From the NCBI RefSeq assembly GCF_002929225.1, contig NZ_PISM01000014.1, positions 310,001 through 374,000 on the forward strand: a stretch of DNA of 64,000 nt, given 5' to 3'. The notes under the pieces were generated by a model that was not told the origin of the DNA, did not search any database, and worked only from the letters and a program-made list of their open reading frames with translations. Source of the DNA: Stutzerimonas kunmingensis. GTDB lineage: Bacteria > Pseudomonadota > Gammaproteobacteria > Pseudomonadales > Pseudomonadaceae. Below are positions 50,877 through 59,164 of the stretch, one piece after another. The position numbers were made by a program, and so were the translations under genes. How positions within the stretch are numbered: position 1 is the stretch's first letter; every line of letters begins with the position of its first letter.

Positions 50877-51572
50877 ATGGGCGGATACCTGGCTGATGTG
50901 CTGGTTATAGAAGACGATCAGGTTCTCAGCGCTCAACTCGGCGATCTGTTACGCCTGCAGGGATATGCAGTGCGCTCCAGCTTGCTCGGCGAAAGCGGGC
51001 TGGCTATGGCGTTGGCCAATGCACCGGACCTGGTGCTGCTGGATGTGATGCTGCCGGACATCAATGGGCTTTCTGTACTGCGCCGGCTGCGCGAGCAACA
51101 ACAGACACCGGTGATCATGCTCACCGCATGCGGAGCAGAGGAAGAACGGATTCGCGGACTGCGCCACGGCGCGGATGACTATCTGTCCAAACCATTCAAC
51201 CTGACCGAACTACAGCTGCGCATCGACGCGATCTTGCGGCGAACTCGCAGCATGGAACATCGCGTACCGTCGCCATCGACGCTTCAGGTCGATTCACTTG
51301 TTCTCGAACGATGCGGTCTACATGCACGCGCCGGCTCGTATGACCTCTCGCTGACGCCCTTGCAGTTTCGGCTGCTTTGGCAGTTCTTGCTTCAGCGTGG
51401 GGAGGTGCTCAGCAAACCTTATCTCTACCGTGTGGTTCTGGAGCGTGAGTACAGCGGTTATGACCGCAGCCTCGATATGCACGTCAGCCGGATACGGCGA
51501 CGTTTGAGCGAGGCAGGCGTGGCAGCCGACCGACTGCAAACGCTCCACGGTCGTGGCTACTGTTTCCAATGA
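50877..51572 (+). CDS. OmpR/PhoB-family response regulator
   Basis: I choose ATG 50877 (MGGYLADVLVIEDDQ, GGGAG 6 bp upstream) over ATG 50847, giving 231 residues. The receiver domain has VIEDDQ, the phosphoacceptor Asp in LVLLDVMLPDINGL, and Lys in DDYLSKPFN. The C-terminal winged helix contains LTPLQFRLLWQFLLQRGEVL and DRSLDMHVSRIRRRLSEAG. Its stop overlaps the kinase start (ATGA). With the kinase and TonB receptor genes that follow, the layout is that of PfeR-PfeS-PfeA or PirR-PirS-PirA siderophore systems. Confidence 0.93.
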   Translation: MGGYLADVLVIEDDQVLSAQLGDLLRLQGYAVRSSLLGESGLAMALANAPDLVLLDVMLPDINGLSVLRRLREQQQTPVIMLTACGAEEERIRGLRHGADDYLSKPFNLTELQLRIDAILRRTRSMEHRVPSPSTLQVDSLVLERCGLHARAGSYDLSLTPLQFRLLWQFLLQRGEVLSKPYLYRVVLEREYSGYDRSLDMHVSRIRRRLSEAGVAADRLQTLHGRGYCFQ

Positions 51573-52909
51573 ATCGGCGCCTGTTCTGGAAACTCTGCCT
51601 AGGCGTGGCGCTGGGTAGCGTAGCGTTGTTCTGGGTCATCGCACGGCTTAGTGGTCAGGCCGAAGAACAGATGAGTTTCATTGACGCCGACCATCAGCGC
51701 ACCCTGCGTCAGTACGCACTGCAGGCCGAAGAGCTGTATCGCACTGGCGATGAGCGGGCGCTGCGGGACTGGCTGCGCAGTGTGCAGCGCCAGGAGCAAA
51801 CTTGGGCAGCGGTAGTCCAGCCGCAGCTGCAAGCCTTGGCCGGCAGTGAGTTGTCCAAGCGCTTCCTCAGTGAGTTTAGTCTCGGGCGGGACCCGTCCTG
51901 GAAGATCCACCTCTACTTTCAGGACAACCCGATCATGGACGTGCCGTTCGCCGATGGACAGCGGCATTTTCTGATTCAGCTGCCGCAGCGAATGCGGCCC
52001 GGGCATTACTGGTACCCCGCGCGGCTGTTGCTCGAGCTGGTTCTGCCGCTGATCCTCTTGGTGATTGGCTGCCTCTTGCTGTATCGCCATCTGATGCGAC
52101 CGCTGAATCGACTCCAACAAGCAACCCGTCGCTTCAGCGAAGGGGATTATGAAGCTCGGGCCGGAGTGTTGCTGGGCTCGCGGCGCGATGAGCTGGCGGG
52201 CCTGGCCGAGACGTTCGACTCGATGGCTGAGCGTATCGGAGGCTTGATCATTGATCAGCGCCAGCGTTTGGCCGAGATGTCCCACGAACTACGTACGCCG
52301 CTGGCCCGTATCGAGATGGCGGTGAGCCTGGCTGAGCAGGGCGGAGCGCCAACCATCCTGCTACGGCGTATCCGCCAGGACTGTACCGCGATGCGTGCGC
52401 TGGTCGAGGATTCACTGACGTTGAGCTGGCTCGAGACCGAGCGCCCGAGGCTGCGCGACGAGACGCTGGATCTCACCGATCTGCTCGACAGCATTATCGA
52501 CGACGCACGTTTCGAATTTCCGGATCGCCACATCGATACGCAACTTCCAGTAGAGGCTGAACTAACTGGCAGTTGCCACCGCGCACTTGGCCAAGCGATC
52601 GAGAACATCGTACGCAACGCTCTTGAGCACACGCCACCCGACGGCAAGGTGAGCATTCATCTGAACTGCGATCCACAGACGTACCTTCTTGAGGTCATCG
52701 ACGAAGGGCCTGGGGTGCCAGAGCAATGGTTAGAGCGCATTTTCCAGCCATTTGAGCGTTTGAGTTCAGATCGAGCGGGATTCGGTCTTGGGCTGGCTCT
52801 AGCGCAGCGCCAGGTCTTCGCCATCGGCGGCTGCCTGACTGCGCGCAATAATGAGCAAGGAGGGCTTTGCATGACTATCCGGTTGCCACGCGAGGTCTCC
52901 GCCGCGTAA
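51569..52909 (+). CDS. Sensor histidine kinase
   Basis: The 446-residue kinase has an N-terminal helix (residues about 8-25), a periplasmic sensor of about 125 residues, a second helix near 152-172 (LLLELVLPLILLVIGCLLLY), a HAMP domain, the phosphoacceptor His near residue 238 in LAEMSHELRTPLARIEMA, and an HATPase domain with NIVRNALEHTPPDG, VIDEGPGVP and GFGLGLALAQ. It is translationally coupled to the response regulator. The signal is presumably a periplasmic iron chelate taken in by the receptor encoded next; this is inferred from context. Confidence 0.93.
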   Translation: MNRRLFWKLCLGVALGSVALFWVIARLSGQAEEQMSFIDADHQRTLRQYALQAEELYRTGDERALRDWLRSVQRQEQTWAAVVQPQLQALAGSELSKRFLSEFSLGRDPSWKIHLYFQDNPIMDVPFADGQRHFLIQLPQRMRPGHYWYPARLLLELVLPLILLVIGCLLLYRHLMRPLNRLQQATRRFSEGDYEARAGVLLGSRRDELAGLAETFDSMAERIGGLIIDQRQRLAEMSHELRTPLARIEMAVSLAEQGGAPTILLRRIRQDCTAMRALVEDSLTLSWLETERPRLRDETLDLTDLLDSIIDDARFEFPDRHIDTQLPVEAELTGSCHRALGQAIENIVRNALEHTPPDGKVSIHLNCDPQTYLLEVIDEGPGVPEQWLERIFQPFERLSSDRAGFGLGLALAQRQVFAIGGCLTARNNEQGGLCMTIRLPREVSAA

Positions 52910-52951
52910 CAGTTGTAAAAGTGATACAGAAGGCCGACCCTTCCGGTGACA

Positions 52952-52982
52952 ATCATTAATACGAAACGTTCGCATTAATGAT
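52952..52982. promoter_or_regulatory. 31 bp near-perfect palindrome before the TonB receptor gene
   Basis: Left arm ATCATTAATACGAA, spacer ACG, right arm TTCGCATTAATGAT: 13 of 14 positions pair. It ends 12 bp before the receptor ATG, in the gap after the kinase gene. The AT-rich arms and position suit an operator for the response regulator or Fur; a mRNA hairpin that lowers read-through is also possible. Confidence 0.65.
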
Positions 52983-52994
52983 CGAGGTTCACCA

Positions 52995-54947
52995 ATGCAA
53001 CACTGTCCATGCCAGCGGTCTTTACTTGGCTCCTTATCGTTCGCTGCGCTGTTGAGCGCTTTGCCCTGCCAGGCTCAATCCAGCGATCCCCTTGAGCTCG
53101 GCGGTGTCGAAGTGACGGCGCGCCATGTTCAAGAGGACAGCGTTGAGGCCGAACAACTTCAGCATTTTCAGGCGGCTGATCTTCAGGATGTGTTCGAGTC
53201 CAGCCCCGAGGTCTCGGTTGGCGGCGGTCCCGGAGTCGCGCAGAAGCTCTATTTGCGTGGCTTCGAGGACACGCTGCTCAATATCACGATCGATGGTGCC
53301 AGCCAGCCGGGTCAGACGTTCCACCACACCGGTCGCATTGGTATCGAACCGGAACTGCTAAAGCGTGCTGAGGTGCAGGCGGGAACGGGTGACGCGACTT
53401 CCGGGCCAGGGGCGCTGGGCGGTTCGATTCGATTCGTCACCAAGGACCCCGATGACCTGTTGCGGGAGGGCGAACAGGTAGGCGCGCTTATCAAGGGTGG
53501 CTATTTCAGCAGGGCTGAAGGATACAAAACCAGTTCGAGTCTTTACGGCCGCTTCAACGAAAACTGGTCTGCATTGGCCGTGGCGACCTATCAAGACCAG
53601 AACGATTACGAAGATGGAAACGGGCGCGATGTGCTGGGCACGGGCGCGCGTCAACAACTAGGTTTCGCCAAGCTGGTCGGCCGGCTGACCGATGAGCAGA
53701 CGCTGCGCCTGTCCTACGAGAAGCGCACCGATGAAGGCGAACGCGCCCAGCGACCTCAATGGATCCCGAGCAGCTTCAATCCGCTCTTTCCTTTGGAAAC
53801 AGAGCGTGAAACCTGGACGTTGAAGTACGGCTGGAACCCGCTAAGCGAACTGGTTGATCTTGAGGTGACTACCTACCACACGTCCACAGAACTGCAGCAG
53901 GATGGCCGCTGGGGTCTGTATATCGGCGATACCGCTAGCGCAGGGTTGGATGTGCGCAATACCAGCGAATTCGGTGCTCATAGTCTGACGTATGGGATTG
54001 ACTACCGAGACGACAAAACCAGTCTAGGCCCTGCCGGCGATCGCGATCTGGATCAGGAGGAGGGCAGTGTGCTCGGTTTCTACGTCCAGGATAGTTATCG
54101 GCTGACCGAGAGGCTGCTGTTGGGCATGGGTGTTCGTTACGATCGATACCGCCTTGATGATCGCGACGGGCAGGACTTCGCCGACGCAGGCTTCAGCCCA
54201 AATCTGAGCCTTCGCTACCAAGTAACTCCGCAACTTGCGTTGCTCGCTGGTCACTCCCAAGCGCTTCGCGGCGTGCAAGTCCGCGATGCGTTCAAGCTTG
54301 ACGCGGCTGCCAACGAGGCGGATCTCGATGCCGAAAAAGCGCGCACCAACGAGCTGGGATTCGAATTCCGAGAGGGCGGTTTGGAGCTGTCCGGCAAGAT
54401 CTACGATACGCGGATCCGCGATGCGATCTACGATCCCAGCGGCCGGCCCAATCTCTATGTGAACGGCGGGACGCTGAAAAGCCGCGGCGTTCTGCTACAA
54501 AGCGCTTATCACTGGCAGCAGCTGAGCGTTGGGCTGAGCTTCCACCATAACGATATCGAGCTGGATGGCGATGACCTGAACGTTTACGAACACAACGGTC
54601 TCGGTACCACACTAGGCGATACGTGGATTGGCTTCGCTGATTACCGGGTTGGTGACAGGTTGAATTTGGGCTGGCAGGGCCGTTTCGTTCAGGCGGTGGA
54701 TTCACTGCACACCGGTGTCGGCACTCTGAACAAACCAGGGTATGGCGTGCACGACCTTTATGCGCAATGGGCGGCTTTGCCCGATGAACGTCTTGTCCTG
54801 AACCTGACGCTGAAAAACGTCTTTGACAAGCAGTATCTGGACCACGCCAGTAACGAAGATTTTGAGCGTATCCCAGGCTACGAAGGTGTGCGTGGCAGTT
54901 ACGAGTCTGGCCGCGAGCTGCGCCTCGGTGTGGCTCTGCGAATCTGA
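52995..54947 (+). CDS. TonB-dependent outer-membrane receptor (probable ferric-siderophore type)
   Basis: The 650-residue receptor has a signal peptide (cleavage after CQAQ, near residue 28), a TonB-box-like LELGGVEVTA just after it, a plug domain with LYLRGFEDTLLNITIDGA and GALGGSIRFVTKDP, and a 22-strand barrel ending in aromatic-rich strands with LTLKNVFDKQYLDHASNED and a final RLGVALRI. It should bring a metal chelate or similar nutrient across the outer membrane with TonB. The adjacent two-component pair and Fur-like box suggest an iron chelate. I cannot name the ligand. Confidence 0.88.
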   Translation: MQHCPCQRSLLGSLSFAALLSALPCQAQSSDPLELGGVEVTARHVQEDSVEAEQLQHFQAADLQDVFESSPEVSVGGGPGVAQKLYLRGFEDTLLNITIDGASQPGQTFHHTGRIGIEPELLKRAEVQAGTGDATSGPGALGGSIRFVTKDPDDLLREGEQVGALIKGGYFSRAEGYKTSSSLYGRFNENWSALAVATYQDQNDYEDGNGRDVLGTGARQQLGFAKLVGRLTDEQTLRLSYEKRTDEGERAQRPQWIPSSFNPLFPLETERETWTLKYGWNPLSELVDLEVTTYHTSTELQQDGRWGLYIGDTASAGLDVRNTSEFGAHSLTYGIDYRDDKTSLGPAGDRDLDQEEGSVLGFYVQDSYRLTERLLLGMGVRYDRYRLDDRDGQDFADAGFSPNLSLRYQVTPQLALLAGHSQALRGVQVRDAFKLDAAANEADLDAEKARTNELGFEFREGGLELSGKIYDTRIRDAIYDPSGRPNLYVNGGTLKSRGVLLQSAYHWQQLSVGLSFHHNDIELDGDDLNVYEHNGLGTTLGDTWIGFADYRVGDRLNLGWQGRFVQAVDSLHTGVGTLNKPGYGVHDLYAQWAALPDERLVLNLTLKNVFDKQYLDHASNEDFERIPGYEGVRGSYESGRELRLGVALRI

Positions 54948-55044
54948 TGATCTCTGATCAGGGCGGGCCTGAGGTCGCTCACCTGACTGTATGACCCGAA
55001 GAGCGTTTTTCGGGTCACCAGACGTATCGATGCACTCAGGGCTG

Positions 55045-55470
55045 TCAGCTCAGAACCAGGCGGACGTCGATGTTCCCGCGAGTTGCATTGGAGTACGGGC
55101 AAACCTGATGTGCAGCGTCGATCAGGCTTTGGGCCAGCTCCCGGTCAAGGCCTGGCAGGCTGATCTGCAGCTCGACCTCGAGGCCGAACCCGCCAGGGAT
55201 CTGGCCGATACCGACGTTGGCGGTAACCGCGGTGTCGGCCGGCAACGTTTGCTTCTGCTGGCCAGCGACGAACTTCAGGGCGCCAATGAAGCACGCCGAA
55301 TACCCGGCCGCAAACAGCTGTTCCGGGTTCGTTGCGTCGCCTCCCTGACCGCCCAGCTCGCGAGGAGTGCTCAACTTGACGTCAAGGTTGCTGTCCGACG
55401 AAACGGCTCGCCCATCGCGCCCTCCGGTTGCCGCAACGGTTGCTATGTAGAGAGGCTGAATGGGTTGCAT
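55045..55470 (-). CDS. ohr: Organic hydroperoxide resistance protein Ohr
   Basis: From ATG 55470 (AGGAG upstream) the protein is 141 residues, the Ohr size. It starts [20 protein letters not shown] and has both redox cysteines, in [17 protein letters not shown] and [13 protein letters not shown], with Arg in TGGRDGRA. It reduces organic and fatty-acid hydroperoxides with lipoylated donors. The gene lies 152 bp downstream of its repressor gene ohrR on the same strand. Confidence 0.96.
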   Translation of the reverse strand: MQPIQPLYIATVAATGGRDGRAVSSDSNLDVKLSTPRELGGQGGDATNPEQLFAAGYSACFIGALKFVAGQQKQTLPADTAVTANVGIGQIPGGFGLEVELQISLPGLDRELAQSLIDAAHQVCPYSNATRGNIDVRLVLS

Positions 55471-55497
55471 GATTTTCTCCTTAGCGTAATGGAATTT

Positions 55498-55556
55498 ATT
55501 TTGCGCGCTAACCAAATGCCGTGAGGAAGGTAGTCAGGATTTACTTTGCGCGCAAG
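55498..55556 (-). promoter_or_regulatory. ohr promoter region with two TTTGCGCGC motifs (candidate OhrR operators)
   Basis: TTTGCGCGC occurs at 55500-55508 and 55545-55553, the second as part of the palindrome TTGCGCGCAA (55546-55555). The same 9-mer occurs in reverse at 56122-56130, in front of ohrR. Three copies around one regulator and its target are more than chance would give (about one per window), so they may be OhrR sites. The motif differs from the AT-rich OhrR box of Bacillus and Xanthomonas. Confidence 0.45.
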
Positions 55557-55622
55557 GTTTTTCGCCATTCGGCCATTCCGCCGCTGGCACAGCAGCGAGC
55601 ATCGTCGGGCCGCTAGGAGGGA

Positions 55623-56072
55623 TTAGGCGAGTTTTTGCAGTGCGGTGCGCAGGGCGATGATTTGCGTCTTTAGCGCTGCCACCGTTTCCGCGGTCTGCCC
55701 GCTGGCGCTGAGGATACTGGCCGGAAAGCATTCGGCTTCAGCCTGTAATGCTCGACCCTGCTCGGTCAGACGCAGTTCCACTACCCGTTCGTCATCGCTG
55801 CGGCGAGTGCGAGTGATGAAGCCTTCAGCCTCAAGCCGTTTCAGTAGCGGTGTGAGCGAGCCCGGATCGGTCAGCAGGCGCGCGCTGATGTCACCTACGG
55901 TGATTGCATCGCCTTCCCATAACACCAACATCGCCAGGTACTGCGGATAGGTTAGGCCGATCCGTCGAAGCATCGGCTTGTAGACCTTGGTCATCAGCAA
56001 CGAGGTCGAATGCAAAGCGAAGCAGAGTTGGTTGTCCAGCTGCAGGGCCGGACAGGAGCGGGGCTTGGTCAT
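55623..56072 (-). CDS. ohrR: MarR-family organic peroxide sensor OhrR
   Basis: From ATG 56072 the protein is 149 residues (MTKPRSCPALQLDNQLCFAL). The peroxide-sensing Cys is the one in DNQLCFALHS, followed by the conserved YKPMLRRIGLTYPQYLAMLV segment with the tyrosines that contact it. The MarR wing is DPGSLTPLLKRLEAEGFITR and RRSDDERVVELRLTEQG. Oxidation of the Cys releases it from DNA and induces ohr. Confidence 0.94.
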   Translation of the reverse strand: MTKPRSCPALQLDNQLCFALHSTSLLMTKVYKPMLRRIGLTYPQYLAMLVLWEGDAITVGDISARLLTDPGSLTPLLKRLEAEGFITRTRRSDDERVVELRLTEQGRALQAEAECFPASILSASGQTAETVAALKTQIIALRTALQKLA

Positions 56073-56535
56073 GATCGGAATAGTCGGGAAAGGTGGCATA
56101 ACGTTATCGCCCAAACCTCTGGCGCGCAAATGTAGCGAAATCACGCCTGTTAGCCGTAATAGCGGAGCTGTAGGATCGCCTGTCAAAACGAGCTCATTTC
56201 GCCTTAAAGAGAGAGAAGCGGGAGCTTATAAATAGCGGCTCATTTCAATGAAAATTAGATTAGCGGTTACGTGCGTATTGTTTTTTGTCGCGCAATTGAA
56301 CACTTACAGAAAACGTTTTGATATCTCAGCGGGCGTCTGTTGGATATGGACTAGCGCTATCCCATTAAAAATAGCTGACGATTGTAGCCCGGTATCTATC
56401 CGGCTGCTCTCTTTATCGACGGTAGAGGACGACCTCTGACCGCCTGTCGGCAGCCTCGTCGCCAAGACTCAAGCACATTCCAATGCTGGTATTAATTCCG
56501 CGCCGTATGCGCTGGCTGCCATGCCTGCGCCAAGC
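56073..56535. other. AT-richer intergenic region between ohrR and nirK, no gene seen
   Basis: About 640 bp separate ohrR and nirK, the longest non-coding stretch in the window and clearly AT-richer than its neighbours by eye. A 63-codon frame at 56248-56439 has no ribosome site and no coding character. The sharp change in composition is consistent with a junction where the denitrification genes were joined to the locus. Confidence 0.45.
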
Positions 56536-56549
56536 TTGACTCGAATCAA
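56536..56549 (+). promoter_or_regulatory. FNR/DNR box of the nirK-nor operon
   Basis: TTGACTCGAATCAA matches TTGAY-N4-RTCAA perfectly. It lies 160 bp before the nirK start and is the only such site in the region. It would place the operon under a CRP/FNR-type nitric-oxide or oxygen sensor (DNR, NnrR or ANR) encoded elsewhere. Confidence 0.8.
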
Positions 56550-56708
56550 TTCTTTCCCTATCTGGGATTAATACCAGATCAATTATTCTGCGCTTTTAAT
56601 AAGCTTCTTTTGAATTGATAGGGTGCGCCGCAACTTTTTACTCCGACGGATAGTTTTCTCGTGACTAAACTGATGGTCGAGATCAACTCGATGTTAAGAG
56701 GGCCAGGC

Positions 56709-58088
56709 ATGCGCCATTGTTCTAGAGTTCTGCTGCTCGTGTTACTGGTTTTACCAAGTGTCCTTTGGGCGCAAGCGAAATCCAGTAGCGATGTAAGTTA
56801 CCGCCCAGATGTCACGATTACACTTAGGACCGACATCGCAGATGGAAAACTCGTCTATGTCAGTGAGTCCGGCCCGACGCGTGGCGAAGTGAATCCCGAA
56901 TTGCGAGTGCCCGAAGGTGCGGTGGTTCAGATCAATCTGATCAATGGCGACGGCGCAGTGCATGATATCGCCATACCTGAATTCGACGCTGCGTCCAGCG
57001 AAATTTCCGGCAAAGGCGCGGCGACCGGAATCGTGTTTCGTGCGACCAAAAGCGGGACGTTCGAGTACTACTGCACACTGCCTGGCCACAAGGCTGCGGG
57101 AATGGTCGGCAAGCTGATTGTGGGCGATGGACCGGCGGCGGTCGTCGAACAAGGCAAGGATTTGTCCAAGGATCCGATGCAGGTAGGTGAGCCGGTTGGT
57201 GACCGTGAACCGAAGAGCATTACCCTTGACCTTCGCACTACCGAGGAGGAGGGCCGCCTCGCCGACGGGAGTACCTACAAATTCTGGACGTTCGACGGCA
57301 CGGTGCCCGGCCCCATGGTGCGGATACGCGAGGGCGATACCGTCACCCTTAATCTCAGTAACGAGCCTGACAGCGCCCATATCCATTCCATTGATCTGCA
57401 CGCCGTGACCGGCCCGGGTGGTGGTGCGGCGGTTACCCAGGTGGCACCGGGGCAAACACGCTCCTTCACCTTCAAGGCATTGCAGCCGGGGCTATACGTC
57501 TATCACTGCGCTACGCCGATGGTTGCTCAGCACATCAGTAACGGCATGTACGGACTGATTCTGGTCGAGCCGGAGGGCGGACTGCCGAAGGTCGATCACG
57601 AGTTCTATGTAATGCAGGGTGAGCTGTACACCGCCAGCCCCAGGGGGGCGCGCGGTCTGCATGAGTTCTCGCTGGACATGCTGCTGGGTGAAACGCCGCA
57701 ACACATGATGTTCAACGGCGCGACCGATGCGCTGACCAAGACTCACAAGATGGAAGTCAACGCAGGCGACAGCGTGCGCATCTTCTTCGGAGTCGGTGGC
57801 CCCAACCTGATCTCCAGCTTTCACGTGATCGGTGAAATCTTCGACAAGGTCTTCGACCAGGCTTCGCTGACCAGCCCGCCGCTGACGGATGTGCAGACGA
57901 CCCTCGTGCCTGCCGGCGGAGCGACCATGGTCGAATTCGTCGCGGATTACCCGGGCAGATACATCCTCGTTGATCACGCCCTGTCGCGCGCCGAGAAAGG
58001 CCTGAGCGGTGTGCTGACGGTGAAGGGCGACGCGGATTCCTCGATCTTCTCCAGCCCCGAACCGATCGATCCGCATTCCGGGCACTGA
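56709..58088 (+). CDS. nirK: Copper nitrite reductase NirK with an extra N-terminal cupredoxin
   Basis: Start ATG 56709 (AGAGGG upstream) gives 459 residues with a signal peptide (MRHCSRVLLLVLLVLPSVLW). Residues about 30-140 form an additional plastocyanin-like domain with a complete type-1 copper set: His85, Cys122, His127, Met132. The NirK core has type-1 ligands His226, Cys267, His275, Met280; type-2 ligands His231, His266 and His423; and catalytic Asp229 and His372 (SSFHVIGEIFDKV). It reduces nitrite to NO in the periplasm. This three-domain form is known from Hyphomicrobium denitrificans and some other bacteria; the usual NirK has two domains and about 360-380 residues. Most P. stutzeri use the cytochrome cd1 enzyme NirS, so NirK marks a particular lineage. 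Confidence 0.93.
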   Translation: MRHCSRVLLLVLLVLPSVLWAQAKSSSDVSYRPDVTITLRTDIADGKLVYVSESGPTRGEVNPELRVPEGAVVQINLINGDGAVHDIAIPEFDAASSEISGKGAATGIVFRATKSGTFEYYCTLPGHKAAGMVGKLIVGDGPAAVVEQGKDLSKDPMQVGEPVGDREPKSITLDLRTTEEEGRLADGSTYKFWTFDGTVPGPMVRIREGDTVTLNLSNEPDSAHIHSIDLHAVTGPGGGAAVTQVAPGQTRSFTFKALQPGLYVYHCATPMVAQHISNGMYGLILVEPEGGLPKVDHEFYVMQGELYTASPRGARGLHEFSLDMLLGETPQHMMFNGATDALTKTHKMEVNAGDSVRIFFGVGGPNLISSFHVIGEIFDKVFDQASLTSPPLTDVQTTLVPAGGATMVEFVADYPGRYILVDHALSRAEKGLSGVLTVKGDADSSIFSSPEPIDPHSGH

Positions 58089-58132
58089 GCGCGGTTTGCT
58101 TATACGGCAGCTAACGCTGCGAAGGAGAAAGC

Positions 58133-58258
58133 ATGCAGGCTCGAAAGCTCTACGGCCCGTTGAAGATCCTGAGTGTGGTCGTGCTGGCGCTGATGTTCGG
58201 CGCGATGCTCTATGCATTCACGATGACGCTCATTCACTGGACAGGCATCAATGTCTGA
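58133..58258 (+). CDS. 41-residue single-span membrane protein between nirK and norC
   Basis: An ATG at 58133 with a strong ribosome site (GAAGGAG 7 bp upstream) opens 41 codons to a TGA at 58256-58258, 9 bp before norC. The peptide starts MQARKLYGPLK, has one hydrophobic helix (LSVVVLALMFGAMLYAFTM, residues about 13-31) and ends in LIHWTGINV. The positive N-terminal part predicts an N-in orientation. It lies inside the operon with tight spacing on both sides, so I believe it is translated. I do not recognise it; small subunits or assembly peptides of haem-copper oxidases and NorF-like proteins are possible analogues. Confidence 0.7.
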   Translation: MQARKLYGPLKILSVVVLALMFGAMLYAFTMTLIHWTGINV

Positions 58259-58267
58259 GGGCACGCC

Positions 58268-59119
58268 ATGAACAACCGTCAAGCGAGGCTCTTCGCGATT
58301 GCTGCAACCGGTGTGGCGACGCTCGTGTTCATCGGGCTGACGGTGGATAGCCACCGGCAGTTTCCCAAGCTGACCAATGCCGACAGCATCACGGCGGAGG
58401 TCAAGCACGGGATGGATGTCTGGCACAAATACAACTGCATCAACTGCCACACGCTGTTCGGCGAGGGCGCGTACTACGCGCCCGATCTGACGAAGATCAC
58501 CCAGCATCGCGGCGAGCCGTATCTGAAGGCTTATATGCGCGATCCCTCGAAGTTCTACGACGAGAAGATCCATCGGCGTCTGATGCCGAAACAGGACCTG
58601 GCCGAAGACGAAATCAGTGACCTGATCGCCTTTCTCGACTGGGTCAGCAAGGTGGACAACCAGGGCTGGCCGCCGCGACCGATCCTGGTGACCGGCAGTT
58701 TCGTGCCGGGTGCAGACACACTGAAGGCTGGCGGCGAGCAGCGCAGTGATTTGCCGCCTGGTGCCCGGCCGGTGGATGCCGGGGATGACGAGCGTGCGCT
58801 GGGTGAGCAGGTTTTCCGAGGCGCAGTGCCTGCCTGCAATGCCTGCCACTCCACCGCCCCCGGCGCTGATATGGCTGGCCCCACGCTCGCCGGTATTGCA
58901 ACTCGGGCGGCGGCTATCGTCGCGGCGCCCGACTACCAAGGGCAGGCGCAGGATGCGCGCGGCTATATCCGCGAGTCGATCGTGTCACCCAGCGCGCACA
59001 TCGTTCCCGGCGCGATGTATTCGGCAGACGGCACCTCGTTCATGCCGACCGGTTACGACGGCAGCCTGACGGATGAGCAGATCGATCAGCTGACGGCCTA
59101 TCTCGAAACGCTCAAGTGA
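58268..59119 (+). CDS. norC: Nitric oxide reductase cytochrome c subunit NorC fused to a second cytochrome c domain
   Basis: Usual NorC is about 146 residues with one haem; this is 283. The N-terminal part is NorC: anchor helix (residues 8-27), CINCH at 57-61, axial Met106 in RRLMPKQDL, ending at about W134-P-P. A linker (about 140-170, Pro/Gly rich) joins a second class I cytochrome with CNACH at 190-194 and Met259 (SFMPTGY). So the subunit should bind two c-type haems and could hand electrons from its own donor domain to the NorC haem and then NorB. GAGGG precedes the ATG. It sits 45 bp before norB. Confidence 0.92.
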   Translation: MNNRQARLFAIAATGVATLVFIGLTVDSHRQFPKLTNADSITAEVKHGMDVWHKYNCINCHTLFGEGAYYAPDLTKITQHRGEPYLKAYMRDPSKFYDEKIHRRLMPKQDLAEDEISDLIAFLDWVSKVDNQGWPPRPILVTGSFVPGADTLKAGGEQRSDLPPGARPVDAGDDERALGEQVFRGAVPACNACHSTAPGADMAGPTLAGIATRAAAIVAAPDYQGQAQDARGYIRESIVSPSAHIVPGAMYSADGTSFMPTGYDGSLTDEQIDQLTAYLETLK

Positions 59120-59164
59120 CACGACGGCCAAGCCGACCCACGTTCGCTTCAAGGGGAAACTACG

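Noticed and set aside
56248-56439. 63-codon frame in the AT-rich gap before nirK
   Set aside because: No ribosome site, irregular codon use, and no recognisable product.
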